A program made the position numbers and the translations under genes. Below, one piece after another: positions 24,067-32,296 of a stretch of 61,341 nt of DNA. Source of the stretch: Mycobacterium shimoidei (GTDB lineage: Bacteria > Actinomycetota > Actinomycetes > Mycobacteriales > Mycobacteriaceae); contig LQPU01000044.1 in NCBI GenBank assembly GCA_002101905.1, positions 1 to 61,341 of the forward strand. The letters run 5' to 3'. Under the pieces are notes generated by a model. It was not told where the DNA came from and ran no database searches. It saw only the letters and a list, made by a program, of their open reading frames with translations. Position 1 is the first letter of the stretch, and every line of letters begins with the position of its first letter.

Positions 24067-24392
24067 AGCAGGCGCCCGAGCCGGCGCCCGAGCTTGAGGA
24101 AGAACGGATATGTCGCGAAAATCGCCCCTGCCAAGGCATGCATCCGCACACCGACGTCGTCGGTTTTCAGTCCGAAAACACCACTGTTCCACATGAAGTC
24201 GCGTCCGTTGCGCGCACGGAACGGGCGCCACAGCAGCCCGAGGCCGGGCACGTTGTTGTACAGGCCGAATGAGCCGCCGAAGAACACACCGAGCGTGGCG
24301 GCCTCGGCGACATCACGCTGCTCAGCGGGTAGAGCACGTTCGATGAGCACGCCAGAAGCAACCAGCATTGGAGGGTCGAACAGAAAGCTCAC
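24063..24392 (-). CDS. Small membrane-associated hypothetical protein (Rv0492A type)
   Basis: A 109-residue protein starting at a GTG that overlaps the upstream stop by four bases, with GAAGGGA as ribosome binding site; the next gene starts in the same overlapping manner. It has a hydrophobic stretch (ATLGVFFGGSFGLYNNVPGLGLLW, about residues 31-54) and a basic C-terminus (FLKLGRRLGRLL). No enzyme motif is evident. The tight coupling to a GMC oxidoreductase suggests a partner or membrane anchor, by analogy with small GMC-associated subunits, but that is a guess. Confidence 0.75.
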   Translation of the reverse strand: MSFLFDPPMLVASGVLIERALPAEQRDVAEAATLGVFFGGSFGLYNNVPGLGLLWRPFRARNGRDFMWNSGVFGLKTDDVGVRMHALAGAIFATYPFFLKLGRRLGRLL

Positions 24393-25339
24393 GATGAAAT
24401 CCCTTCTCTGACAACAGGTGCCGCAGATCCACGCAAGCCGACTTCGGCATGCCCAGTGCCCAGCACCGACCAGCGCCGCTCGCCGAGCTCGACGTAGACG
24501 TCGGCCCGCTCGGTGTTGGTGCATACCGCGGTGGCGCCGTCGGGGTCGGTGTACTGGAGGCTAACGCAGCGCTCGGCGGGCATGTCAACCCGGATGAGCG
24601 TGTCGCGGCGCCCGATACGGCCCTCCAGCTGCCAGTGCCGCAGACCGAGTGTGGTGCGCATCCGCAACGACGGCAAAACCCCTGTCGGCCAATCGGCTCC
24701 GTCGATACGGAACCGAATGAACGCCATCGGCGGGAGCCGACGCAAGCCCGGGGTGTGAGACACCGCGGTGACCACCTCGAGCACGTCCGAATCGCCGAGG
24801 TCGGCGTGAATCCACCCCCATCGCTTGGCGTTGCCGCGCCCGTAGATGTGGGCCACCCCGCCGCGCCATCCGTCGAGCTGGTGGACCGTGTCGCCGAGCG
24901 TGATCGACCCGGTGAAGACCGCGGTGGGGGCCAGCACCACCTGCGCCCCGGGCAGCAGCTGGCGCTCCCACGCCACCCGCGGAAATGTCCACAATGGTCT
25001 GCCGGTGTCCTTCCAGCGCAGGTCCCAGCCCAGCGACCCGGCCCGCCCGCAAAGTTCCGCCGGGCCGACACGGGCGTCGCCGACCCGCAGCCAATCCGGT
25101 CCGGCACCGGCCGCGACCGGTTCGGGACCGAAGCGCTGAGTCTGCGGCGGACCGTCGGTGGGAAACCAGCTCACCCAGCCGTGCCCGTAAGCGGCGCCGA
25201 CCGTCGGCGCCACCGTTTCGTAATGGACCCACAGGCCGGCACCGGTTGCCGGATCGGACAGCGTGGCGTACCAGACCTCCAGGCGCCCGGCGTCACCGCG
25301 CCAGCGCGGCATCGCTGCCGATCGCATCTCGGTGTCCAT
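24389..25339 (-). CDS. Conserved protein of CrtC/lipocalin-like type (Rv0493c type)
   Basis: A 316-residue cytoplasmic protein rich in Trp and beta-strand, with segments such as GWVSWFPTDGP, GSLGWDLRWKDTGRPLW, GWRGGVAHIYG and AKRWGWIHADLGD. The HIYG...RWGW pattern resembles the CrtC/AttH and tocopherol-cyclase-like beta-barrel proteins, so binding or hydrating a hydrophobic substrate is conceivable; I would not assign a reaction. GGAGGAG precedes the ATG at 25339. It leads an operon with the Rv0492A and GMC genes, and its promoter shares a palindromic operator with the divergent alcohol dehydrogenase gene. Confidence 0.72.
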   Translation of the reverse strand: MDTEMRSAAMPRWRGDAGRLEVWYATLSDPATGAGLWVHYETVAPTVGAAYGHGWVSWFPTDGPPQTQRFGPEPVAAGAGPDWLRVGDARVGPAELCGRAGSLGWDLRWKDTGRPLWTFPRVAWERQLLPGAQVVLAPTAVFTGSITLGDTVHQLDGWRGGVAHIYGRGNAKRWGWIHADLGDSDVLEVVTAVSHTPGLRRLPPMAFIRFRIDGADWPTGVLPSLRMRTTLGLRHWQLEGRIGRRDTLIRVDMPAERCVSLQYTDPDGATAVCTNTERADVYVELGERRWSVLGTGHAEVGLRGSAAPVVREGISS

Positions 25340-25383
25340 CAAGCTCCTCCGCCCGCGACGCGCTGCCCGTCGGTAGCACACTA

Positions 25384-25415
25384 GATTGACATGTCAATCA
25401 ATAGCAACCTACGGT
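25384..25415. promoter_or_regulatory. Bidirectional promoter with 16-bp palindromic operator, copy 1
   Basis: GATTGACATGTCAATC (25384-25399) is a perfect palindrome. It supplies TTGACA as a -35 box on both strands. Rightward, TTGACA (25386-25391) is 18 bases from TACGGT (25410-25415), which lies six bases before the dehydrogenase ATG, so that message is probably leaderless. Leftward, TTGACA is 16 bases from TACCGA. A bound dimer would block both promoters. A near-identical site occurs at 33909. Confidence 0.75.
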
Positions 25416-25421
25416 GCGATC

Positions 25422-26525
25422 ATGCCGGATGACAGGGTGGCGCGGGCATTGGTCTTGGAAGCGCCGCGTCGGCTGGTTGAGCGGCAGCTGCCGGTCCCCG
25501 AAGTGGGCGAGGATGACGGCCTGGTGCGGGTCGAGGCCTGTGGGCTGTGCGGCACCGATCACGAGCAGTACACCGGTGCGCTGTCGGGCGGGTTCGCGTT
25601 CGTTCCCGGTCACGAAACCGTCGGGACGATCGAGGCGATCGGGTCGCGGGCAGCGCAGCGCTGGGGGGTGGCCGTCGGCGACCGGGTGGCCGTCGAGGTG
25701 TTCCAGTCCTGCCGGGACTGCTCGGCTTGTCGGGCGGGGGAGTACCGGCGCTGCGAAAAGCACGGCCTGGCCGACATGTACGGCTTCATCCCGGTCGATC
25801 GCAAACCCGGCCTGTGGGGCGGCTACGCCGAATACCAATACTTGTCGCCCGATTCGATGGTGTTACCGGTACCGGAACACCTAGAACCCCCAGTCGCGAC
25901 GCTGTTCAACCCGCTGGGTGCTGGGATTCGTTGGGGCACAACAGTTCCCGATATCAAGTCCGGCGACGTCTTGGCTGTGTTGGGGCCGGGAGTCCGCGGG
26001 CTGTGCGCCGCTGCGGCCGCCAAAGAAGCCGGTGCGGGGTTCGTGATGGTGACCGGTTTAGGGGCTCGCGACGCCAACCGGCTGGCGCTGGCGCCGGAAT
26101 TCGGCGCCGACCTGGCTGTCGACGTCGGCGTCGACGACCCGGTCGCCGCGCTCAAGAAGGCCACCGGTGGGTTGGCCGACGTCGTGCTGGACGTCACCGC
26201 CGGCGCGCCGGCGGCCTTTGCGCAGGCAATCGCGCTGGCCCGGCCCAACGGCACCGTCGTCGTCGCCGGTACCCGGGGCTTCGACAGCGGTGCGCCGGGC
26301 TTTTCGCCGGACACGGTGGTGTTCAAGGAGCTGCGGGTGCTCGGCGCGCTGGGCGTCGACGTCACCGCCTACCGGGCCGCGCTGGACCTGTTGGGCTCCG
26401 GCCGCTACCCGTTTGCCAGCCTGCCGCGCCGCTGCGTCGGTCTGGACGGGGCCGACGAGCTGCTGGCCACCATGGCGGGCGAACGTGACGGCACCCCACC
26501 GGTACACGGGGTGCTGACACCGTGA
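25422..26525 (+). CDS. Zinc-dependent medium-chain alcohol dehydrogenase (Rv1530 adh-like)
   Basis: A 367-residue MDR-superfamily enzyme, NAD(P)-dependent. The catalytic zinc site is CGLCGTDH (about residues 38-45) and GHE (about 65); four structural-zinc cysteines lie in SCRDCSACRAGEYRRC. The Rossmann motif is VLGPGVRGLCAAAAAKEAG. Length equals what I recall for M. tuberculosis Adh (Rv1530). The ATG at 25422 is set by the -10 box ending six bases upstream. It heads a tightly coupled operon: the thioesterase, CoA-transferase and thiolase genes follow with overlapping start/stop codons. It likely oxidises an alcohol intermediate to an aldehyde or ketone. Confidence 0.9.
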   Translation: MPDDRVARALVLEAPRRLVERQLPVPEVGEDDGLVRVEACGLCGTDHEQYTGALSGGFAFVPGHETVGTIEAIGSRAAQRWGVAVGDRVAVEVFQSCRDCSACRAGEYRRCEKHGLADMYGFIPVDRKPGLWGGYAEYQYLSPDSMVLPVPEHLEPPVATLFNPLGAGIRWGTTVPDIKSGDVLAVLGPGVRGLCAAAAAKEAGAGFVMVTGLGARDANRLALAPEFGADLAVDVGVDDPVAALKKATGGLADVVLDVTAGAPAAFAQAIALARPNGTVVVAGTRGFDSGAPGFSPDTVVFKELRVLGALGVDVTAYRAALDLLGSGRYPFASLPRRCVGLDGADELLATMAGERDGTPPVHGVLTP

Positions 26526-27307
26526 CCGGCGCGGTGGCGTCCGTCGACGACGTGCTCGGGTGCCGCACCGACGGCGAGGGCTTGTCGTTCGAGCTGGGCC
26601 GCAACATGCACGGTGCCTTCGGCGGGGCGTTCGGTGGCGCCGTCGCGGCGTGCGCGCTGCGGACCGCGCGCCGGGAGGCTCCCGGCCGCACGCCCGCATC
26701 GCTGGACGTGCGGTTTTTGCGCGGCTTGCCGGCGGGCACCGCCCACGCCGCGGCGACCGTGCTGCACGCGGGCCGGTCGCTCACCACCGTCAGCGTCGAC
26801 ATCGCCGACAGCACCGGACGGGCGGCCGCGCGGGCGACTGTCGGGCTGGCCGATCCCGCCGCGCTGCACCCCTCGGACACACCCAGCGCCGAAAAGGCTG
26901 GGCTCACCGGATATTCCGGCGGCAGTGACTGGACCACTCCCGACGGCGTGGAGATCCCGATCGTGGCGACGCTGCGCCCGCGGGTGCTGGGCGCCGGGCC
27001 GTCGTGGGTCGCCACCGGGCTGCGGGCGCCCTGGGACGTGGCGGCCGGCGCCGAGGCCGCATGCCTGGCCGCCGACATGTGCGTCGGCCCACCGGTGGCG
27101 GCCGCGTGCGCCGGCAAGTGGATACCGCATCCCAATCCTGATTTGTCGCTGCGCTTCGTCGGCGAGGTGGCCGAGCCCGACCTGGTCGGGGTGGGCCGGC
27201 TGCAGCGGATCAGCGGCGGATTGGCCGCGGTCGGCATCACCGTGTGGTCCGGCGACGACGTCGTCGCGGTGGGGGTCTGTTCGTCGATGCTGCTGGCGCG
27301 GCGATGA
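26522..27307 (+). CDS. Acyl-CoA thioesterase family protein (double hotdog)
   Basis: A 261-residue protein with the tandem hotdog plan of TesB-like acyl-CoA thioesterases: first half NMHGAFGGAFGGAVAACALRTA with SLDVRFLRGLPAGTAH, second half PHPNPDLSLRFVGEV and ISGGLAAVGITVWSGDDVVAVG. The catalytic Asp/Thr/Gln set of TesB cannot be assigned with certainty. It would release a free acid and CoA or chaperone a CoA ester between steps. The GTG start overlaps the dehydrogenase stop by four bases. Confidence 0.78.
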   Translation: MTGAVASVDDVLGCRTDGEGLSFELGRNMHGAFGGAFGGAVAACALRTARREAPGRTPASLDVRFLRGLPAGTAHAAATVLHAGRSLTTVSVDIADSTGRAAARATVGLADPAALHPSDTPSAEKAGLTGYSGGSDWTTPDGVEIPIVATLRPRVLGAGPSWVATGLRAPWDVAAGAEAACLAADMCVGPPVAAACAGKWIPHPNPDLSLRFVGEVAEPDLVGVGRLQRISGGLAAVGITVWSGDDVVAVGVCSSMLLARR

Positions 27308-29667
27308 CGGCATACAGCGGGCCGCCGCTGATCGGCGTGCGGGTGCTCGACCTTGCCAGCGGCGAGGCCGACGCGATCAGCCGGCTGATCGCCGACCTCG
27401 GCGCTGACGTCCTCAAGATCGAGCCGCCGGGCGGTAGCCCGGGACGCGCGGCGCTGCCCGCGGTCGCCGGGCGCAGCATCCGGTTCGCCCTGCACAACGC
27501 GAACAAGCGCAGCGCGGTACTCGACCCCGACGCCGATGCGGACCGGCAGCGGTTCCTCGAGCTGGTCGCCGGCGCGGACATCCTGATCGACAGCGGAATC
27601 CCCGGCCTGGCAACAGCATTCGGTAACTCCTGCGCACAGCTGGCCGACCGCTTCCAGCGACTGGTCGCGATGCACGTCACCGATTTCGGTGCCGACGGGC
27701 CGCACGCATCCTGGCAGGCCACCGATCCGGTGATGTATGCGCTCTCGACCGCGCTGTCGCGGTCGGGCCTGCCGACCGGCACACCGGTCCTGCCGCCGGA
27801 GGGCATCGCGTCGGCGACCGCCGCCGTGCAGGCGGCATGGGCGGTGCTGGTAGCGTATTTTCACCGGCTACGTTGCGGCATAGGCGATTACATCGACTTC
27901 TCGCGATTCGAAGCCGTCGTCCAGGCGCTCGATCCGCCGTTCGGCGCAATGGGGCAGGGCGCGTTGGCCCAGCGCGATGCCGGCGCCTGGCGCGGGCGCC
28001 CGCGATATCAGGACGTCTACCCGATATTCGCCTGCAAGGACGGCTACGTGCGGACCTGCGTGATGGCGCCGCGGCAGTGGCACGGCATGCGCGCATGGTT
28101 GGGGGAGCCCGAGGAGTTCCAAGATCCCAAGTACGACACGGTCGGAGCCCGGTTCTTGGCCACCCGCGAGATCGGTGCGCTGACCGCCGCGCTGTTCGCC
28201 GACCAGACAATGGCCGAGCTGGTCGCGACCGGAAAAACGCACGGGGTTCCGATCGCCCCGGTATTGAGCTGTGCCGAAGTGCTGACGTCGGATCACTTCC
28301 GCGCGGTCGGTGCCTTCACCGCAGTGCAGTTGACCTCCGCTGACCACGTCGCCGCCCCGGTCGGGCCGTTCGTGATCGACGGGCGCCGTGCGGGTCTGCG
28401 CCATCTCGCACCGTCGGCCGGCCGGCACCATCCCCGCTGGCTTGACCGGGAGCCGGCGTCGCACCCGGCGGGGCACCACGACTGCGGGCACCGGCCCTTC
28501 GACGGGATACGCGTCGTCGACCTGGGCATCATCGTGGCCGGCGGCGAGCTCGGCCGGTTGTTCGCCGACATGGGCGCCGAGGTCATTAAGGTGGAAAGTG
28601 CGCAGTTTCCCGACGGACTGCGCCAGACCCGCGCCGGTCAACCGATGAGCCAAGCCATCGCCTGGACCAACCGCAACAAGTACGGGCTCGGCCTGGATAT
28701 GCGTAATCCAGAAGGCGCGGACCTGTTTGCTCGCCTGGTGGCCGACGCCGACATCATCTCCGCCAACTTCAAGCCGGGAACGCTTGCCGCGCTGGGCTTT
28801 CCATACGAGAAATTGCGGTCGCTCAACCCGGGCATCATCCTGGCGGAAAGCAGCGCGTTCGGCGACCGGGGCCCGTGGAGTGTCCAGCTAGGGTACGGCC
28901 CGCTGGTGCGCGCGGCCACCGGAATCACCCGGCTGTGGACCGGCCCCGCCAGCGACGACGGTCGGCCGCCGTTCCTGGATGCGGTCACGGTCTTCCCCGA
29001 TCACATCGCGGCGCGGGTCACCGCCATTGCCGCGTTGGCGGCCCTGATCGGCAGGCACCGCACCGGACGTGGTGCGCACGTGCACATCTCGCAGGCCGAG
29101 GTGGCCATCAACCAACTCGACACGACGTACGTCACCCAAGCGGCTCGCGCCGCAACTCTGCCGGTCGTTGACGACCCGAGCTGCCACGGCGTCTATCCCT
29201 GCGCCGGAGACGACGAGTGGTGCGTCATCTCGCTGCGCGACGAACGTGACTGGTGCGCGCTCGCCGGGGTGATCGGCTGTCGCGACCTTGATCGCAACCG
29301 CAGCGACGCCACCGCCGAGATAGCGCGATGGACGCGGAATCTCGACAAGCAGACGGTGACCGAACTGTTGCAGCAGGCCGGTGTGCCGGCCGGCCCGATG
29401 AACCGGCCCGCCGACGTTCTTGCTGATCCGCAAGTGTCGCATCGAAAGATGTTGTCCGACATGGTGCATCCGTTATTCGAGGCGCCGCTGCCCGCCGAGT
29501 CGGGGGTGGCGCCGTACCGCAACATTCCGCCTGCCGAGCTGCGGCCCGCGCCGACGCTCGGCGAACACACCCGCGAGGTCTGCGGAAAGCTGCTCGGCCT
29601 TGCCGACGCCGAGATCGACCGCCTGATCAACGCCGGTGTGCTATTCACCGACGGGAGGACGCCCTGA
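27304..29667 (+). CDS. Fused two-domain CaiB/BaiF (type III) CoA-transferase
   Basis: A 787-residue protein made of two family-III CoA-transferase domains in tandem (about residues 1-390 and 398-787); family members are usually single domains of about 400 residues acting as interlocked dimers. Domain 1 begins LIGVRVLDLASGEADAISRL with LGADVLKIEPPGG; domain 2 begins FDGIRVVDLGIIVAGGELGR with MGAEVIKVES. The catalytic Asp expected eight residues after FGxxGP is present in domain 1 (Asp141 in QATDPVMY) but is Gly532 in domain 2 (GYGPLVRA). It probably moves CoA from one acyl donor to the pathway acid. Start and stop overlap both neighbours in the operon. Confidence 0.85.
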   Translation: MTAYSGPPLIGVRVLDLASGEADAISRLIADLGADVLKIEPPGGSPGRAALPAVAGRSIRFALHNANKRSAVLDPDADADRQRFLELVAGADILIDSGIPGLATAFGNSCAQLADRFQRLVAMHVTDFGADGPHASWQATDPVMYALSTALSRSGLPTGTPVLPPEGIASATAAVQAAWAVLVAYFHRLRCGIGDYIDFSRFEAVVQALDPPFGAMGQGALAQRDAGAWRGRPRYQDVYPIFACKDGYVRTCVMAPRQWHGMRAWLGEPEEFQDPKYDTVGARFLATREIGALTAALFADQTMAELVATGKTHGVPIAPVLSCAEVLTSDHFRAVGAFTAVQLTSADHVAAPVGPFVIDGRRAGLRHLAPSAGRHHPRWLDREPASHPAGHHDCGHRPFDGIRVVDLGIIVAGGELGRLFADMGAEVIKVESAQFPDGLRQTRAGQPMSQAIAWTNRNKYGLGLDMRNPEGADLFARLVADADIISANFKPGTLAALGFPYEKLRSLNPGIILAESSAFGDRGPWSVQLGYGPLVRAATGITRLWTGPASDDGRPPFLDAVTVFPDHIAARVTAIAALAALIGRHRTGRGAHVHISQAEVAINQLDTTYVTQAARAATLPVVDDPSCHGVYPCAGDDEWCVISLRDERDWCALAGVIGCRDLDRNRSDATAEIARWTRNLDKQTVTELLQQAGVPAGPMNRPADVLADPQVSHRKMLSDMVHPLFEAPLPAESGVAPYRNIPPAELRPAPTLGEHTREVCGKLLGLADAEIDRLINAGVLFTDGRTP

Positions 29668-31136
29668 TGCCAATCGATCCACGGACTCCGGTGCTCGTCG
29701 GCGCCGGACAGATCAACCAGTACGACGGTGATGTCGACCCGGTCGGGTTGATGGCGCTGGCCGCCCGGCGGGCCGCCGACCAGCGCACGCTGGAGGCGGT
29801 TGATTCGATTCGCGTGGTGAACTTGCTGTCGTGGCGGTATCGCGACCCGGGGCTGCTGCTCGGTCAGCAGATCGGCGCCAAGAACTTCTCGACCCGCTAC
29901 AGCGGCGTGGGCGGCAACGTCCCGCAGTCCCTGGTGAACCAGGCCTGCATCGATATCCAGCAGGGAAGAGCCGATGTGGTAATGATCGCCGGCGCCGAAT
30001 GCTGGCGCACCCGATCACGGTTGCGCGCTGAAGGCGCCAAGCCGTCATGGCCGCAGCAGGACGACTCAGTGCCGATGGCCCAGGACGACGGCGACAGCGT
30101 TCCGATGGCCGGTCCGGCCGAATTGCGCATCGAGCTCATCCAGCCGGCGCACGTGTATCCGCTGTTCGAGCAGGCGTTGCGGATCGCCGCCGGCGAGTCA
30201 GTGGACACACACCGCCGGCGGATCGGTGAGTTGTGGTCGCAGTTCAGTGCGGTCGCGGCCGGCAATCCGAACGCCTGGAGCCCCAAAGCCCTGTCTGCTG
30301 AGCAGATTTGGCAGCCCGGCCCGGACAACCGGATGATCAGTTGGCCCTACACCAAGTTGATGAACTCCAACAACATGGTCGACCAGGGCGCGGTCGTTGT
30401 CCTCGCCTCCGCCGAAACGGCCGAGCGGCTGCAGATCTCGTCGGATCGCTGGGTTTTTCCGTATGCCGGAACCGATTCGCACGACACCTACGGACTCGGC
30501 GAGCGCCTGGACTATCACCGGTCCCCGGCGATCCGGATCGCGGGCAAGCGCGCGCTCGAGCTTGCCGGGCGCGGCATCGACGACGTCCAGTTCGTCGACA
30601 TCTACTCGTGTTTTCCGTCCGCGGTTCAAGTCGCCGCGAATGAACTGAACCTTCCCGTCGGCGATCCGCAGCGTCCGCTGACGGTGACCGGCGGCCTGAC
30701 GTTCGCCGGGGGACCGTGGAACAACTACGTCACGCATTCCATCGGCACCATGGCCGGCTTGCTGATCGAGAACCCCGGCAGCGTCGGGCTGATCACCGCT
30801 AACGGCGGCTATCTGACCAAACACGCCATCGCCGTCTACGGCACCGAGCCGCCCGCCACCGAATTCCGTTGGGAGGACGTCCAACCCGAGGTCGACCGAG
30901 AGCCGACCAGCACGTCCGTCGACCAGTGGGAAGGGATCGGCACGATCGAAACGTGGACCACCCCATTCGACCGTGACGGGAATCCGGAGAAAACCTACAT
31001 CGCCGTGCGCACGCCCGATGACGCGCGCACGCTGGCGGTGCTCACCGCCCCGGCCGATGTGCAGGCAAGCGTGCACGACGACATCGCCGGCGCCAAGGTC
31101 TCCGTTCACGACGACGGCACCGCGACGTTGGGGTAG
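29667..31136 (+). CDS. Thiolase-family acyl-CoA acyltransferase with C-terminal OB-like domain (Rv1867-like)
   Basis: A 489-residue protein. Thiolase-like motifs include the early Cys region SLVNQACIDIQQGRADVVMIAGAE, MNSNNMVDQGAVVVLAS, and the C-terminal GGLTFAGGPWNNYVTHSIGTM with a catalytic-type His. From about residue 405 a beta-rich tail (TIETWTTPFDRDGNPEKTYI, TPDDARTLAVL) resembles the OB/DUF35-like extension of sterol-thiolase partners. It could cleave or assemble a beta-ketoacyl-CoA. The TGATG junction couples it to the CoA-transferase. It ends the operon and converges on the acyl-CoA dehydrogenase gene after 23 bases. Confidence 0.82.
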   Translation: MPIDPRTPVLVGAGQINQYDGDVDPVGLMALAARRAADQRTLEAVDSIRVVNLLSWRYRDPGLLLGQQIGAKNFSTRYSGVGGNVPQSLVNQACIDIQQGRADVVMIAGAECWRTRSRLRAEGAKPSWPQQDDSVPMAQDDGDSVPMAGPAELRIELIQPAHVYPLFEQALRIAAGESVDTHRRRIGELWSQFSAVAAGNPNAWSPKALSAEQIWQPGPDNRMISWPYTKLMNSNNMVDQGAVVVLASAETAERLQISSDRWVFPYAGTDSHDTYGLGERLDYHRSPAIRIAGKRALELAGRGIDDVQFVDIYSCFPSAVQVAANELNLPVGDPQRPLTVTGGLTFAGGPWNNYVTHSIGTMAGLLIENPGSVGLITANGGYLTKHAIAVYGTEPPATEFRWEDVQPEVDREPTSTSVDQWEGIGTIETWTTPFDRDGNPEKTYIAVRTPDDARTLAVLTAPADVQASVHDDIAGAKVSVHDDGTATLG

Positions 31137-31159
31137 TGCCCGACAGCGTCAGGAAGGCT

Positions 31160-32287
31160 TCACGAGTGAGCTGACGCCGACAGGCCCAACGTGTCGGCGA
31201 GGACCCGCCGATGATAGACGGCGTCACCGAACATCGACTGTGCGCACTTGGCGCGCTTGAGATACAGGTGCGCGGGGTGCTCCCAGGTGAAGCCCATGCC
31301 GCCATGGATCTGAATGTTCTCGGCGGCCGCTCGCGCATAGACGTCGCCGACGTAGGCTTTGGCCATCGCCGCTTCCACGCCGAAGTCGTCGGGATTCTCG
31401 TCGACGGTCGCCGCGGCGTGGTAGGCCACCGACTTGGCCTGTTCGAGGGCCACCAACATGTCGGCGCACTTGTGTTTGATCGCCTGGAACGAGCCGATGG
31501 GGCGGCCGAACTGGTAGCGCGCCTTGGCATGATTCACGGATTGGTTGAGCACCGCCTGCGCGCCGCCGACGCTCTCGTTGGCCAAGGCAACACACGCGAG
31601 ATTGGCCACGTCCGAGCGGATTTGCGCAGCGCCACGCTCGGTGCGAATGATCCGTGCCGCAGCGTTGTCGAAGCTGACGGTGGCGTGTTTTCGTGTCGCA
31701 TCCATGCTCGGCGCTCCGGTGATCTGCACACCGACGGCGTCGGTGTTGACCGCGAAGAGCCCGAGTTCACCTGCGCGGGCGAACACGAAAATGACGTCGG
31801 CACTCAGGGCATCGAGGACGAATCCGGCCGTGCCGGAGACGACATAGCCGTCGGCGGTGGATGTCGCCGTCAACCGGGTGTCTGTGGATGGGTCGTCACC
31901 GCTGGGGAAGGCGACGGTCGCGATGGTTTCGCCGGTGGCGATCTTCGGCAGGAAATCGGCCATCGCCGCGCTATCGTTCGATCGCAGCACGACTTCGGCT
32001 GCCAATACCGCCGAGGCCAAGAATGGCCCGCCGAACAGGTGCCCGCCCATTTCTTCGAGCGCGATGCACACCTCGACGTAGCCCAATCCCGCTCCGCCGA
32101 ACTCCTCTGGGATGTGGATGCCGGGCAGTCCGATCTGCGCTGCCATCTGTTGCCAGACGGCGGCGTCGAAACCGGTCGGGGTTTCGATCAGGCGGCGCAC
32201 CTCGGATTCGGGCGACTTCTTGTCGAGGAATTCGCGCACAGTGCGCCGCAACTCATGTTGTTCGGTGGAGAAGGCCACAGTCGTCAC
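31160..32287 (-). CDS. Acyl-CoA dehydrogenase, subunit lacking the catalytic glutamate
   Basis: A 375-residue FAD-dependent ACAD. The N-terminal helices (FSTEQHELRRTVREFLDKKS), IHIPEEFGGAGLGYVE and the C-terminal AENIQIHGGMGFTWEHPAHLYLKRAK are typical. Where MCAD has YEGTS with catalytic Glu376, this protein reads QSMFGDAV, so the base is missing. The partner encoded nine bases upstream has EGGTSEI. Such pairs form alpha2beta2 enzymes in mycobacterial steroid degradation (FadE28-FadE29 and others), and the same is inferred here. It is third in the PaaI-ACAD-ACAD operon controlled from the 33.9-kb palindrome. Confidence 0.88.
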   Translation of the reverse strand: MTTVAFSTEQHELRRTVREFLDKKSPESEVRRLIETPTGFDAAVWQQMAAQIGLPGIHIPEEFGGAGLGYVEVCIALEEMGGHLFGGPFLASAVLAAEVVLRSNDSAAMADFLPKIATGETIATVAFPSGDDPSTDTRLTATSTADGYVVSGTAGFVLDALSADVIFVFARAGELGLFAVNTDAVGVQITGAPSMDATRKHATVSFDNAAARIIRTERGAAQIRSDVANLACVALANESVGGAQAVLNQSVNHAKARYQFGRPIGSFQAIKHKCADMLVALEQAKSVAYHAAATVDENPDDFGVEAAMAKAYVGDVYARAAAENIQIHGGMGFTWEHPAHLYLKRAKCAQSMFGDAVYHRRVLADTLGLSASAHS

Positions 32288-32296
32288 GCCTTTCCT

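Noticed and set aside
24067..24231. Longer N-terminus for the GMC oxidoreductase
   Set aside because: The extra residues are Arg/Cys-rich and lie inside the upstream Rv0492A-like gene; the GTGA overlap gives a natural start.
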